Assembly: GCF_000526715.1 (NCBI RefSeq)
Contig: NZ_JAGP01000001.1
Location: forward strand, 62,001 to 126,000
Direction of reading: 5' to 3'
Source of the DNA: Hydrogenovibrio kuenenii DSM 12350
Lineage (GTDB): Bacteria > Pseudomonadota > Gammaproteobacteria > Thiomicrospirales > Thiomicrospiraceae
Length of the DNA: 64,000 bases
The stretch's first letter is position 1. The number at the start of each line of letters is the position of its first letter. Made by a program: the position numbers and the translations under genes. Positions 35,317-45,133 of this stretch are shown here, piece after piece. The notes under the pieces are model-generated. The model was not told where the DNA came from, searched no databases, and worked only from the letters and a program-made list of their open reading frames with translations.

Positions 35317-37623
35317 TTAAGTTGCCGATTTCGTTAAGTCAGCTAGCACATCAAAACGGTAGGCATCCAGCATTTGCGACAAGGCGTCGGCTATAGCTTG
35401 ATCTGTCGGCCTGATGGCATCTATAAGTTGGCTTAGATCTGCTGTTTTGCCAAGTAATGCAGCTTGATGAACTTGTTTAAGCCAGTTTTTATCAAGGTGT
35501 TGTAAAGATTCTGGCGTCATAACGCTCTCGTTAACGGTTTCAACGTTGGTGGGCTCATCGCTGTAACGATATGTCAAAGGTAGATGTTTGGCCATGCAGA
35601 GGAAAATTTCTTCCGAACGATAAGGTTTGCGTAAGAAATCATCCATACCTGATTCGATCACTTCTTGCTTCTGTTCGGAAAACACAGATGCGGTTAATGC
35701 CACGATTTTTACCTCTTTGCCATCAGGGAGTTGCCGGATTTTTTTTGTGGCTTCCAGACCATTCATCACCGGCATGCGTCGATCCATCCAAATAAAATGC
35801 GGATGCCAAGATTGGAATATTTCGACAGCTTTTTTACCATTAGCAGCAGTCTTGATAGTGAACCCCGGAATCTGAAGGATGTTTTCCAGTAATAGCTGAT
35901 TTTCTAACTGGTCTTCAACGATTAGAATACGCCATTCTTGACTGGTATCGACTAGTCCAACAACTTTTTTCGACAGTTTTGTTGCTTGAATTTCCATGTT
36001 ATTGTGAGCTGGCGCAAGAGTGATGTCAAAAGAAACCAAAGTTCCCTGACCGGGAGAGCTTTTTACTGAAATATTACCAGACATCATTTCGATAAATTGG
36101 CGAGTAATTGCCAGGCCTAACCCGGTTCCTTTTTGGTCGGTTGAGCTTGCTAGCTGTTCAAACGGCTGAAAAATCTTTTCAAGGTATTCTGTTTTGATAC
36201 CTGAACCGCTATCTTCGACTTCCACATGAATCCTGAAGTCGGCTTGTTCACTTTCGCGTGAAGCATCCAGTCGCAGGGTGACGCCGCCTTCGTTGGTGAA
36301 CTTTATGGCGTTACTGAGTAGGTTGATTAGGACTTGTCGAATTTTGGCCGCATCCCCATGCACAAACCTTGGAAAACGGGAGCTTTGATCAAGAATGAGC
36401 GTGATCGCCTTTTCTTTGGCTCGAACTTGCATCATATCGATGATGTCCATGATTAAGCTGCCTAGATCGAAATCATCTAAGTCGAGACTCATCCTGCCGG
36501 CTTCAATTTTTGACATGTCTAGAACATCGTTGATTAGGTTTAAAAGATGTTCGCCGGAACGGTTGATAATGTAGAGGTTTGAATGAAGGTTTTTTGGTAA
36601 CTCAGGGTTGTTTTGCATCAATTCGGAAAAACCTAAAATGGCATTTAGCGGCGTGCGCAATTCATGACTCATATTGGCTAGGAATAGACTTTTGGCATTG
36701 TTTGCGGCTTCAGCCTTTTCTTTAGCAATGCTCAACTCTTCTGTGCGCTCTTCTACTTTAGACTCCAATGATTGATTGAGCTTTCTAATTTTTTTCTCGA
36801 CCTTGATTCTCTTTTCGATATCTTTTTCTAAATCCTTTTGGGCCTTTTTCAGCTGCTGCTCATTTTTGTAGAGGTCATCTAGCATAAGGTTAAATTCATG
36901 TGACAGCTTGCGAACTTCTAGCACACCTCGTTCTTCTACTCGCGTTTCTTCCTTACCTTGGCGAATAGCAACCATGGTGACGATTAGACGGTGCAATTGT
37001 CTGGTAAAACCGCTTGCCGTGACATAGGCAAAAACGATTGCGATGATAACGGCGGCCACAGAGAAGATAATAGCTTTGTTAAGGTTGGATTGGAGGTTTT
37101 TCTGGATGGCTTTTTGATCAACTCTCAGGTCAAGCCAAGCCAGCCTCTTATTGTTATATTGAATTAGTTTTGCCACATCAATATAGCCCTTATTCTGAGC
37201 CAAAGTGGTTGACGTATTCGTAAAGGTTTTTTCGGATTGAGGCTGAATGGATTTGAGGTAATGTGTTCTTATCGGGTCGGACACATATTGGCCAATGATT
37301 GAAGGGTCGGTATGCGCAATCACCTTGCCATCCATGTCGATAACGGCCACATAAATCACATTGTCGTAAATTTTTTGGAAGTTTTGAATAACCTGTTCGA
37401 GTCCTTCATAGTCGTTGGCCATCACCCAGACGCTACTGTTGCTGGCGAGCAAAGTACTTCTGTTTTGTGCTTGTTTCAAGGCTTGTTCCGTTAAAAATGT
37501 GCGGTTTTCTTCCGTTACCGATAAAGTGAACAGACTGATGAGTCCAATAATAACAACGCCGAACCCAAGAATTAGTTGCTCTCGGATACTTCGATTAAAA
37601 AAAGACTTAAGGATTGCCTTCAT
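35317..37623 (-). CDS. Hybrid sensor histidine kinase
   Basis: A 768-residue membrane kinase. Membrane segments at about 17-37 and 184-203 enclose a Cache-like periplasmic sensor ([14 protein letters not shown] near residue 94). A HAMP (about 205-258) and coiled coil (255-305) lead to HisKA with His320 (NMSHELRTP), HATPase (about 420-540; GTGLGLAI near 499) and a receiver with Asp614 (FIWMDRRMP). The last 70 residues have no clear Hpt histidine. It starts 9 bases after the stop of a PhnD-like binding lipoprotein, which could be its ligand-presenting partner. The REC-HD-GYP protein follows, 62 bases on. Confidence 0.93.
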   Translation of the reverse strand: MKAILKSFFNRSIREQLILGFGVVIIGLISLFTLSVTEENRTFLTEQALKQAQNRSTLLASNSSVWVMANDYEGLEQVIQNFQKIYDNVIYVAVIDMDGKVIAHTDPSIIGQYVSDPIRTHYLKSIQPQSEKTFTNTSTTLAQNKGYIDVAKLIQYNNKRLAWLDLRVDQKAIQKNLQSNLNKAIIFSVAAVIIAIVFAYVTASGFTRQLHRLIVTMVAIRQGKEETRVEERGVLEVRKLSHEFNLMLDDLYKNEQQLKKAQKDLEKDIEKRIKVEKKIRKLNQSLESKVEERTEELSIAKEKAEAANNAKSLFLANMSHELRTPLNAILGFSELMQNNPELPKNLHSNLYIINRSGEHLLNLINDVLDMSKIEAGRMSLDLDDFDLGSLIMDIIDMMQVRAKEKAITLILDQSSRFPRFVHGDAAKIRQVLINLLSNAIKFTNEGGVTLRLDASRESEQADFRIHVEVEDSGSGIKTEYLEKIFQPFEQLASSTDQKGTGLGLAITRQFIEMMSGNISVKSSPGQGTLVSFDITLAPAHNNMEIQATKLSKKVVGLVDTSQEWRILIVEDQLENQLLLENILQIPGFTIKTAANGKKAVEIFQSWHPHFIWMDRRMPVMNGLEATKKIRQLPDGKEVKIVALTASVFSEQKQEVIESGMDDFLRKPYRSEEIFLCMAKHLPLTYRYSDEPTNVETVNESVMTPESLQHLDKNWLKQVHQAALLGKTADLSQLIDAIRPTDQAIADALSQMLDAYRFDVLADLTKSAT

Positions 37624-37632
37624 TTTATGGCC

Positions 37633-38553
37633 TTAACGTATAGGGCGGACTTCAGCCGCGAATTTTTTCAAAAAGACTCTTACCGAGTCATAAGTTTGAT
37701 TACTTGCAGGTTCAAAGCGGCTTAATTCCATGCGTTGTAGGATTTTTTTACCTTTTGCCGTGTTCTGCAAATTGAAAATAACCTGACTGACCTGTTTTAC
37801 AAGCGCTTCGGGGATATCATTTTTGACCACTAAGCCGTTGTTAGGCAGTGGTGGTGTTTGCCATTTGACTTCAACCTGCTGGGCTACCTCGGGGCGCTGC
37901 TTTATAAAAGCCTGCCAAGGTGGTGGCCAGGTTGCAGCAGCAGCAGCCTTGCCTAGATAAACATTCATGATGGAAGACTCTTGAGAACCTACATAGAGGT
38001 TTTTAATATCTTTATTGACGTCGATGCCATGTTGATAAAGATACCATTGGGGCATCATTGTTGCCGCTAGAGCCGTTGGTGCAGGGTAGCAGATCGTTTT
38101 TCCTTTCAGGTCAGATACTTTTTCAATATTACTGTCTTTCCTAACCAGAATAATGCCTCGGAAGTTATTGTCATCCCCCATCTTGCCGAAAATACGGTAG
38201 CCGTGTTCAGTTGCTTTGACGGTTTGGTAGGGATTTGGTAGTGCAAAATCGAAATGGCCGGAAAATAGTTTTTTATTAAAAGCTGAGTAACTGCGAGAAG
38301 CTTCCAATCTTAGTTTTACGCCATTCAAATGTTGGTTTATGTAGTCAATCATCGGTTGGTAGACTTCAAATAGACGTTTAGGATTGTGAAGCGGATGAAC
38401 ACCAAATAATAAAATGTCTTTTTTAAGTGGGGGGTGTTGAGAATACAGGGGTTCAAATTGCGAGTCATGTTGGCGATCACAACCAAACAGTAAGAGAAAG
38501 GCAGTAAAGACAAATAATGTGAAAACAACATATGTTTTTCTTACGATTGACAT
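37633..38553 (-). CDS. PhnD-like periplasmic binding lipoprotein
   Basis: A 306-residue lipoprotein (LLLFGC lipobox, Cys about residue 25) of the phosphate/phosphite/phosphonate-binding (PhnD, type 2 periplasmic binding) family. Domain features include KKDILLFGVHPLHNP near the start, FDFALPNPYQTVKAT in the middle and LKGKTICYPAPTALAATMM. No permease or ATPase gene lies nearby, and a sensor kinase follows, so it probably serves as a sensor subunit rather than a transporter. The ligand cannot be read from sequence. ATG 38553 follows AGGGTG; an in-frame GTG at 38565 is possible. Confidence 0.85.
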   Translation of the reverse strand: MSIVRKTYVVFTLFVFTAFLLLFGCDRQHDSQFEPLYSQHPPLKKDILLFGVHPLHNPKRLFEVYQPMIDYINQHLNGVKLRLEASRSYSAFNKKLFSGHFDFALPNPYQTVKATEHGYRIFGKMGDDNNFRGIILVRKDSNIEKVSDLKGKTICYPAPTALAATMMPQWYLYQHGIDVNKDIKNLYVGSQESSIMNVYLGKAAAAATWPPPWQAFIKQRPEVAQQVEVKWQTPPLPNNGLVVKNDIPEALVKQVSQVIFNLQNTAKGKKILQRMELSRFEPASNQTYDSVRVFLKKFAAEVRPIR

Positions 38554-38671
38554 AAGAGGCAACACCCTACTGTTAGACTATTAAGCATTTTAGCATATAG
38601 GCTGCCAAATGCATCTCATCGAAAATGTTGTTCTGGAAAGGGAAAAATAGATGGTGGATGGGAAGCCTTTT

Positions 38672-38680
38672 TGTTATGCT
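38672..38680 (+). promoter_or_regulatory. Possible extended -10 promoter of the thi operon
   Basis: TGTTATGCT fits an extended -10 element (TG, one base, then TATGCT). No good -35 is seen. Transcription would start around 38687, exactly where the TPP riboswitch begins, which supports the placement. Confidence 0.4.
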
Positions 38681-38687
38681 AATACGA

Positions 38688-38806
38688 CATCTCTCGGGGT
38701 GCGACGTTAAATTCAGGTTTAAAATCTGGAAATTGAACGAAGCTGAGACTGCGCAAGCTAAACCCGTTGAACTTGAACTGGTTAAGACCAGCGTAGGGAA
38801 GAGAAC
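38688..38806 (+). promoter_or_regulatory. TPP riboswitch ahead of thiC
   Basis: The thi-box consensus is clear: CTCGGGGTGCG near 38693, GCTGAGACTGCG near 38742, ACCCGTTGAACTTGA near 38762 and TGGTTAAGACCAGCGTAGGG near 38779, closed by a GAGA. It folds thiamine diphosphate between the two helical arms. The P3 arm is extended by AAATTC and GAA-type pairing at 38708-38736. About 210 bases separate it from thiC, and a strong hairpin at 38857-38926 may belong to the expression platform. Confidence 0.95.
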
Positions 38807-38856
38807 TCCAAGTAAACAGCCGTTCCGGCTCGCCACTTTGATGACTTATAAACCTT

Positions 38857-38926
38857 CAATCAAGAAGAGATGAATAAGCATTAAAGTGATCCAAATTATC
38901 ATCGTTTATTCATTGACTCTTGATTG
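38857..38926 (+). promoter_or_regulatory. Long imperfect hairpin in the thiC leader
   Basis: The arms 38857-38877 and 38906-38926 are complementary at 17 of 21 positions, with a 28-base loop. The mismatched four bases lie in the middle of the stem. There is no T-run directly after it, so it is not a simple intrinsic terminator. It lies between the TPP riboswitch and thiC, about 90 bases before the start. Confidence 0.6.
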
Positions 38927-38951
38927 TGCCGAATCATATAGGTTTTGGTAG

Positions 38952-40916
<1,965 letters not shown>

Positions 40917-40925
40917 GCGATACAC

Positions 40926-41966
40926 ATGAATATCGGAATTGCAGGCGCGGGCTTGGTTGGGCGTGTGCTGGCTCTGATGCTGTTGCGTCAGGGGCACCAT
41001 CTCACGCTGTTTGATTCGGATACGCCGGAGGGTGAAAATGCTGCAGGTTTAACCGCTGCGGGTATGCTTGCCCCCTTTGCTGAACTGGAGACGGCAGAAT
41101 CGGCTATTTTTGATTCTGGTCAAAGGTCCATTCAGCTTTGGCCGGCATTGCTGGCGCAAGTAGGGTTGGATGACGCTACTGGTGCCTTTCAATACAAAGG
41201 TTCGATTATTACTGCACATCCTGCAGATGAAGCGGAGCTAGAAAGCTTTATTCGTCAGCTTCGTACCAAAGTGCCGGCTGCCGAAGATATTGAAACCTTA
41301 AACCAAGCTCGATTGGCAGAGCTGGAGCCAGATTTAAGTCATCACAAAAAAGGCTTTTTTTTGCCAGCGGAAGGTCAGGTGAATGCACAAGCCTTTATGG
41401 CAGCATCGGCAGAGTATTTATTGTCGCATCCAAATGTAACTTGGTATTCACAGGTGGCCGTGAAAGCCGTCTCATCAGGTTTAATCGTAGCGGATAAAGC
41501 ATTCGAGTTCGATTGGGCGTTTGATAGTCGAGGTTTGGGAGCTAAGCCGGAGATGTCGGATTTACGTGGTGTACGAGGTGAAGTCTTTTGGCTCGATGCG
41601 CCAGAAGTTAATTTGACGCGCCCTGTGCGCTTGATGCATCCGCGTTATCGAATCTATATCGTACCTCGCCCGAATCACCGCTATGTGGTGGGGGCGACCG
41701 AGATTGAAAGCGAGGATAAAAGCCCGATGTCGGTGCGCTCCAGTTTGGAGCTTTTGTCAGCGGTTTACAGCGTACACAGCGGTTTTGGTGAGGCGCGTAT
41801 TGTTAAGCAATTGACCAATTGTCGTCCAGCATTAAAAGACAATTTGCCAAGAGTTGATGTTGCTAAAGGCATTGCACGAGTTAACGGCTTGTATCGTCAC
41901 GGCTATTTATTGTCGCCAGCAATGGCGGAAAAAGCCATTCAGCAAAGTTTTAAGGAATCCATTTAA
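40926..41966 (+). CDS. thiO: Glycine oxidase for thiazole synthesis
   Basis: A 346-residue FAD-dependent D-amino-acid-oxidase-like protein. The FAD motif GIAGAGLVGRVLALMLLRQG starts at residue 4, and the late RPALKDNLPRVD and NGLYRHGYLLSPAMAE match ThiO. It would oxidise glycine to the imine used by ThiG. It sits 9 bases after thiC and its stop overlaps the ATG of thiS. Oxygen-dependent ThiO rather than the radical enzyme ThiH fits an aerobic thiazole route; no thiH or thiF is in the operon. Confidence 0.94.
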   Translation: MNIGIAGAGLVGRVLALMLLRQGHHLTLFDSDTPEGENAAGLTAAGMLAPFAELETAESAIFDSGQRSIQLWPALLAQVGLDDATGAFQYKGSIITAHPADEAELESFIRQLRTKVPAAEDIETLNQARLAELEPDLSHHKKGFFLPAEGQVNAQAFMAASAEYLLSHPNVTWYSQVAVKAVSSGLIVADKAFEFDWAFDSRGLGAKPEMSDLRGVRGEVFWLDAPEVNLTRPVRLMHPRYRIYIVPRPNHRYVVGATEIESEDKSPMSVRSSLELLSAVYSVHSGFGEARIVKQLTNCRPALKDNLPRVDVAKGIARVNGLYRHGYLLSPAMAEKAIQQSFKESI

Positions 41967-42178
41967 TGGAAAAACAAATTGAAGTTTCACTTAACGGGGA
42001 ACCCATCCAGTGTGAGGCAGGTGAAAGGCTTTCTGTGTTTTTGGAGCGATTGGGATACGAGAACACGGGATTTGCCGTGGCTATGAATGATACGTTTGTG
42101 CCGCGTAGCCAGTATGAAACACAGCAAATAGAAAGCGGTGACCAAATTGAAGTGGTCGCCCCCATGCAGGGAGGATGA
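41966..42178 (+). CDS. thiS: Sulfur carrier protein ThiS
   Basis: A 70-residue ubiquitin-like sulfur carrier ending in Gly-Gly (EVVAPMQGG), which is thiocarboxylated and supplies sulfur to the thiazole ring. Start and stop overlap thiO and thiG (the thiG ATG at 42175 overlaps the thiS TGA), so these are translationally coupled. The [15 protein letters not shown] segment matches ThiS. Confidence 0.95.
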   Translation: MEKQIEVSLNGEPIQCEAGERLSVFLERLGYENTGFAVAMNDTFVPRSQYETQQIESGDQIEVVAPMQGG

Positions 42179-42972
42179 AAATGTTAGATTCACCGTGGCA
42201 AATCGGTGGTAAAACACTGAATAGCCGTTTACTGATCGGTTCAGCACTATATCCTTCACCGCAAGTGATGCAGGATGCCATTCGTGCATCCGGTGCGGGC
42301 ATCGTTACCGTTTCCTTGCGTCGACAAGCTGCGGGCGATGCCGCTGGGCAAGCTTTTTGGCAATTGATTCGAGAGCTGGACTTGGCGATTTTGCCCAACA
42401 CCGCAGGCTGTCATTCTGCCAAAGAAGCGATTACCACCGCGCAGATGGCGCGAGAAGTTTTCCAGACTAATTGGATTAAGCTGGAAGTTATTGGCGATGA
42501 ATACAACCTACAACCTGATCCATTCGAGTTGGTTAAAGCGGCTGAAGTATTGGTTAAGGATGGTTTTGAAGTCTTTCCTTACACGACGGATGACTTGGTA
42601 TTGGCGAAGCGGCTGGTCGAAGTAGGCTGTCGTATTTTAATGCCTTGGGGTTCGCCTATCGGCTCAGGCAAAGGATTGATGAATCCTTATAATCTGAAAG
42701 CGATTCGAGAGCGTTTCCCAGATTTACAGTTGATTGTCGATGCAGGCATTGGCAAACCATCGGATGCAGTGCAGGCAATGGAGTTGGGTTATGACGGTGT
42801 GTTGTTGAACTCGGCAGTTGCTTTGGCTCAGCAACCGGTACAGATGGCATCCGCTTTTAAATCTGCTGTGCAAGCTGGTTGGTTGGGTCGTCAATCGGGT
42901 GCGATGCAAGAGCGTGATTTTGCCTCGCCTTCCACACCGGTTATAGGAACGCCGTTTTGGCATCAAAAGTAA
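42175..42972 (+). CDS. thiG: Thiazole synthase
   Basis: ThiG, a TIM-barrel enzyme, builds thiazole phosphate from DXP, the ThiO imine and ThiS thiocarboxylate. The 265-residue protein has the Schiff-base lysine in WIKLEVIGD near residue 101. It also has the motifs [19 protein letters not shown] and [26 protein letters not shown] (residues about 182-207, partly quoted). The ATG at 42175 overlaps the thiS stop; a second ATG at 42181 is also in frame. A complete CCAGGCTGGG-type hairpin separates it from thiE. Confidence 0.97.
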   Translation: MKMLDSPWQIGGKTLNSRLLIGSALYPSPQVMQDAIRASGAGIVTVSLRRQAAGDAAGQAFWQLIRELDLAILPNTAGCHSAKEAITTAQMAREVFQTNWIKLEVIGDEYNLQPDPFELVKAAEVLVKDGFEVFPYTTDDLVLAKRLVEVGCRILMPWGSPIGSGKGLMNPYNLKAIRERFPDLQLIVDAGIGKPSDAVQAMELGYDGVLLNSAVALAQQPVQMASAFKSAVQAGWLGRQSGAMQERDFASPSTPVIGTPFWHQK

Positions 42973-42974
42973 AT

Positions 42975-43026
42975 ATCTGCCAGGCTGGGGGGGAGGATGT
43001 TTCAAACCCAGCCTGGCAGATTTTTA
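42975..43026 (+). terminator. Complete dispersed palindrome between thiG and thiE
   Basis: ATCTGCCAGGCTGGGG at 42975-42990 pairs with CCCAGCCTGGCAGAT at 43007-43021, and TTTTT follows. It lies inside the thi operon, 2 bases after the thiG stop. If it works as a terminator it would lower thiE and thiD expression, or it may mark an mRNA processing site. Confidence 0.75.
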
Positions 43027-43045
43027 ATCTTTTTAGGAGTTTCAC

Positions 43046-43711
43046 ATGAAACCTTTTCCTGATTGCGGTGAAATGCCTTTAGGTATTTACCCTTTGGTTG
43101 ATCGAGCCGAGAAGTTGGTTACGTTGTTTGAAAACGGCATTTCAACTGCGCAGTTACGTATAAAAGATTTGGTTGGCGATGCCTTGCGTGCGGAAATTGC
43201 TCTAGCGATAAAACTCGCTGAGCAATTCAAAGCCAGGTTGTTTATTAACGATGCTTGGCAAGAAGCCATTGCCCTAGGCGCTTATGGTGTGCATTTGGGG
43301 CAAGAAGATTGTGAGGCCTTATCGGAAAAGGATTGGCTAAAATTACGGTCATCAGACATAAGGCTGGGTATCAGCACCCATACGCAAAGTGAAATGACTT
43401 TTGCCCTGTCGGTTAAGCCATCTTACATTGCCATAGGCCCAGTGTTTGAAACCCAAAGTAAAATGTTGGACTATGAAACAACGGGTTTATCGTGCCTTTC
43501 GCAATGGGTGACAAAGGTTAAAATTCCAGTCGTGGCGATAGGGGGGATTGATGATGACAAATTATCAAAAGTGGTGGAAACTGGTGTGGAGGGTGTGGCG
43601 ATGATTGGTGCCGTTCAGGTTTCAAATACTGATCCACGCATTGACGTTGAAAAGTTGAAACACTTGGTTACTGTCTTTGAAACATCTTGGCAAGGAAAAG
43701 CGCATGACTAA
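43046..43711 (+). CDS. thiE: Thiamine phosphate synthase
   Basis: ThiE joins hydroxymethylpyrimidine diphosphate and thiazole phosphate. The 221-residue TIM barrel has TAQLRIKDL near residue 34 (usually QLR-K), FINDAWQEAIALGAYGVHLGQEDC near residue 71 in shortened form, LGISTHTQSE, YIAIGPVFETQSK and VAIGGIDDDK. The family lysine of the usual FxT-TK region is seen in TQSKM. AGGAG precedes the ATG. Its stop overlaps the start of thiD. Confidence 0.93.
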   Translation: MKPFPDCGEMPLGIYPLVDRAEKLVTLFENGISTAQLRIKDLVGDALRAEIALAIKLAEQFKARLFINDAWQEAIALGAYGVHLGQEDCEALSEKDWLKLRSSDIRLGISTHTQSEMTFALSVKPSYIAIGPVFETQSKMLDYETTGLSCLSQWVTKVKIPVVAIGGIDDDKLSKVVETGVEGVAMIGAVQVSNTDPRIDVEKLKHLVTVFETSWQGKAHD

Positions 43712-44510
43712 AACTCCAGTGGTACTGACTATTGCCGGCTCCGACCCTTATGGTGGCGCTGGTATTCAGGTGGATGCAAAAACCATTCATGCATTGGGTG
43801 GTTATGCGCTGAGCGTGCCAACAGCGTTAACGGCACAAAACTCTCAAGGCGTGTTTGGGGTGTTTCCCACTGCCGTTGAGGCATTGCAAAAACAGTTAGA
43901 AGTTTTGCTGGATGATGTTGAAGTTGATGCGGTGAAAATAGGGATGCTAGCTAATGCCGAAGTGGTTCACTGCGTAGCAGAGATACTTGAACGATATTCA
44001 TTAAAGAACATCGTGCTGGATACGGTCTTGGTCAGCTCAAGTGGTAGAGAGTTGCTATCGCCTGATGCGCTGGCAGTTTTGATTAAAGAACTTTTCCCTA
44101 GAGTGGATGTGATTACACCGAATCTTCCTGAATTAAACAGTCTGTTGACCTCATCTTATCTAGGTTTAGACGCAGAAATGAACGACATTGCAAACCAGCT
44201 TTGGCAAATGAATGTGAAAGCTGCCGTCATTAAAGGCGGGCATTCGGTGGGTGATGATTGCACGGATTATTTGCTTCAACCGCAGGCATCGCCCGAAGCA
44301 TTTTATGCCGAAAGAGTGCGAACGTCACATACGCACGGTACGGGCTGTGTGCTTTCTTCAGCGATAGCGACATATTTGGCGAAAGGTAAACCTTTGAGCG
44401 AAAGTATTCAAATAGCGAAAGCCTTTCTCACGACAAAGTTAAAGGCGTCAGACTCTCTTAAACTTTCATATCGCCAAATCAGTGAAAATAGACGAGAGTC
44501 TATTTTCTAA
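43704..44510 (+). CDS. thiD: Hydroxymethylpyrimidine/phosphomethylpyrimidine kinase
   Basis: ThiD phosphorylates HMP and HMP phosphate. The ATG at 43704 overlaps the thiE stop (ATGACTAA) and follows AAGGA. The 268-residue ribokinase-fold protein has TIAGSDPYGGAGIQVDAKT near residue 8, ALTAQNSQGV near residue 36, VITPNLPEL near residue 130, IKGGHS near residue 172, and the C-terminal HTHGTGCVLSSAIA with the catalytic Cys/Gly-rich anion hole near residue 211. It ends the thi operon. Confidence 0.96.
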   Translation: MTKTPVVLTIAGSDPYGGAGIQVDAKTIHALGGYALSVPTALTAQNSQGVFGVFPTAVEALQKQLEVLLDDVEVDAVKIGMLANAEVVHCVAEILERYSLKNIVLDTVLVSSSGRELLSPDALAVLIKELFPRVDVITPNLPELNSLLTSSYLGLDAEMNDIANQLWQMNVKAAVIKGGHSVGDDCTDYLLQPQASPEAFYAERVRTSHTHGTGCVLSSAIATYLAKGKPLSESIQIAKAFLTTKLKASDSLKLSYRQISENRRESIF

Positions 44511-44528
44511 ACATTAGTGGTTAAAAAC

Positions 44529-44858
44529 ATGAAGAAATTGTCTGCAATAAAGCCTATTTTGGGATTAACAATATTTTTAATATTTGGCCTTTTAAGTGGT
44601 TGTTCCTCTACCGATAGTGATCCCGGGCCATTAAAAGGCAAGTGGCATGTTACGGGTATTGTCGATACGGTCATGACTTTCCGCAAGGGTGAAACGGAAA
44701 CCAATAAAATTGTTGAGAAAGCCAGCTACAAAGTCGAACCTCACAAAGTGCTTGTTACCTATGAAAGCGGCATGGCAAAAGGCATGACTCAAACCTATAT
44801 CTTTTTAGATAAAGATACGGTTGAATCGCCTTTAGGCAAAATGACACGAATTAAGTAA
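44529..44858 (+). CDS. Unknown small lipoprotein
   Basis: A 109-residue lipoprotein (LLSGC lipobox, Cys about residue 25), then a small beta-rich domain starting KGKWHVTGIVDTVMTFRKG and including TYESGMAKGMTQTYIFLDKD. I do not recognise the family; it resembles small lipocalin-like or DUF-type domains in rhythm only. ATG 44529 is preferred over an in-frame GTG at 44517. It starts 18 bases after thiD and may be transcribed with it, although it has no clear link to thiamine. Confidence 0.75.
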   Translation: MKKLSAIKPILGLTIFLIFGLLSGCSSTDSDPGPLKGKWHVTGIVDTVMTFRKGETETNKIVEKASYKVEPHKVLVTYESGMAKGMTQTYIFLDKDTVESPLGKMTRIK

Positions 44859-44870
44859 TCTCTTTCTAAG

Positions 44871-44884
44871 CCCAGCCTGGCAGA
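44871..44884. repeat. Half copy of the dispersed CCAGGCTGGG-type repeat
   Basis: CCCAGCCTGGCAGA follows the small lipoprotein gene and matches the right arm of the complete hairpins. Only a shorter CTTGTCAGGCGC tract follows, so no terminator is formed by this copy alone. It lies just upstream of the promoter of the uptake operon. Confidence 0.6.
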
Positions 44885-44904
44885 TCTTGTCAGGCGCTTT
44901 TCAT

Positions 44905-44933
44905 TTGCGTTAGTGTACAAACCACTCTATAAT
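44905..44933 (+). promoter_or_regulatory. Predicted sigma-70 promoter of the thiamine uptake operon
   Basis: TTGCGT (44905-44910) and a perfect TATAAT (44928-44933) are separated by 17 bases. Transcription would start near 44940, about 30 bases before the second TPP riboswitch. Confidence 0.65.
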
Positions 44934-44971
44934 GCGCCAACTTATTGATATTTAAATCAATCCAAATTTTA

Positions 44972-45060
44972 TGATGCCGAGGGGCGGCCGTTGTTGGCCT
45001 GAGACCTGAATAGGGACCCTTGAACCTGATCCAGTTAATACTGGCGTAGGAACGGGCAGT
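44972..45060 (+). promoter_or_regulatory. TPP riboswitch ahead of the TonB-dependent receptor
   Basis: The thi-box consensus is clear: GCCGAGGGGCG near 44976, GCCTGAGACCTGAATAGGGA near 44997, ACCCTTGAACCTGATCCAG near 45016 and TTAATACTGGCGTAGGAACG near 45035. The first arm is short (ATGATGCC) and the variable P3 arm is small, unlike the thiC copy. It lies 75 bases before the receptor gene, and a helix that would hide the receptor's ribosome binding site lies in between. Confidence 0.93.
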
Positions 45061-45097
45061 CTCTAGTCAAACGTTGAATCTTCGCGTTATCGCTTTT

Positions 45098-45129
45098 GCT
45101 TCCTGTTCTAAATTGTTTTAAAAGGAAGC
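45098..45129 (+). promoter_or_regulatory. Helix that sequesters the receptor's ribosome binding site
   Basis: GCTTCCT at 45098-45104 is perfectly complementary to AGGAAGC at 45123-45129, with an 18-base loop. AGGAAGC contains the ribosome binding site of the gene starting at 45134. This is an expected expression platform for a translation-controlling TPP riboswitch. Confidence 0.6.
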
Positions 45130-45133
45130 TTTG

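Noticed and set aside
37633-38553. PhnD-like protein as part of a phosphonate ABC transporter
   Set aside because: No phnC or phnE-like gene lies nearby and a sensor kinase follows directly.
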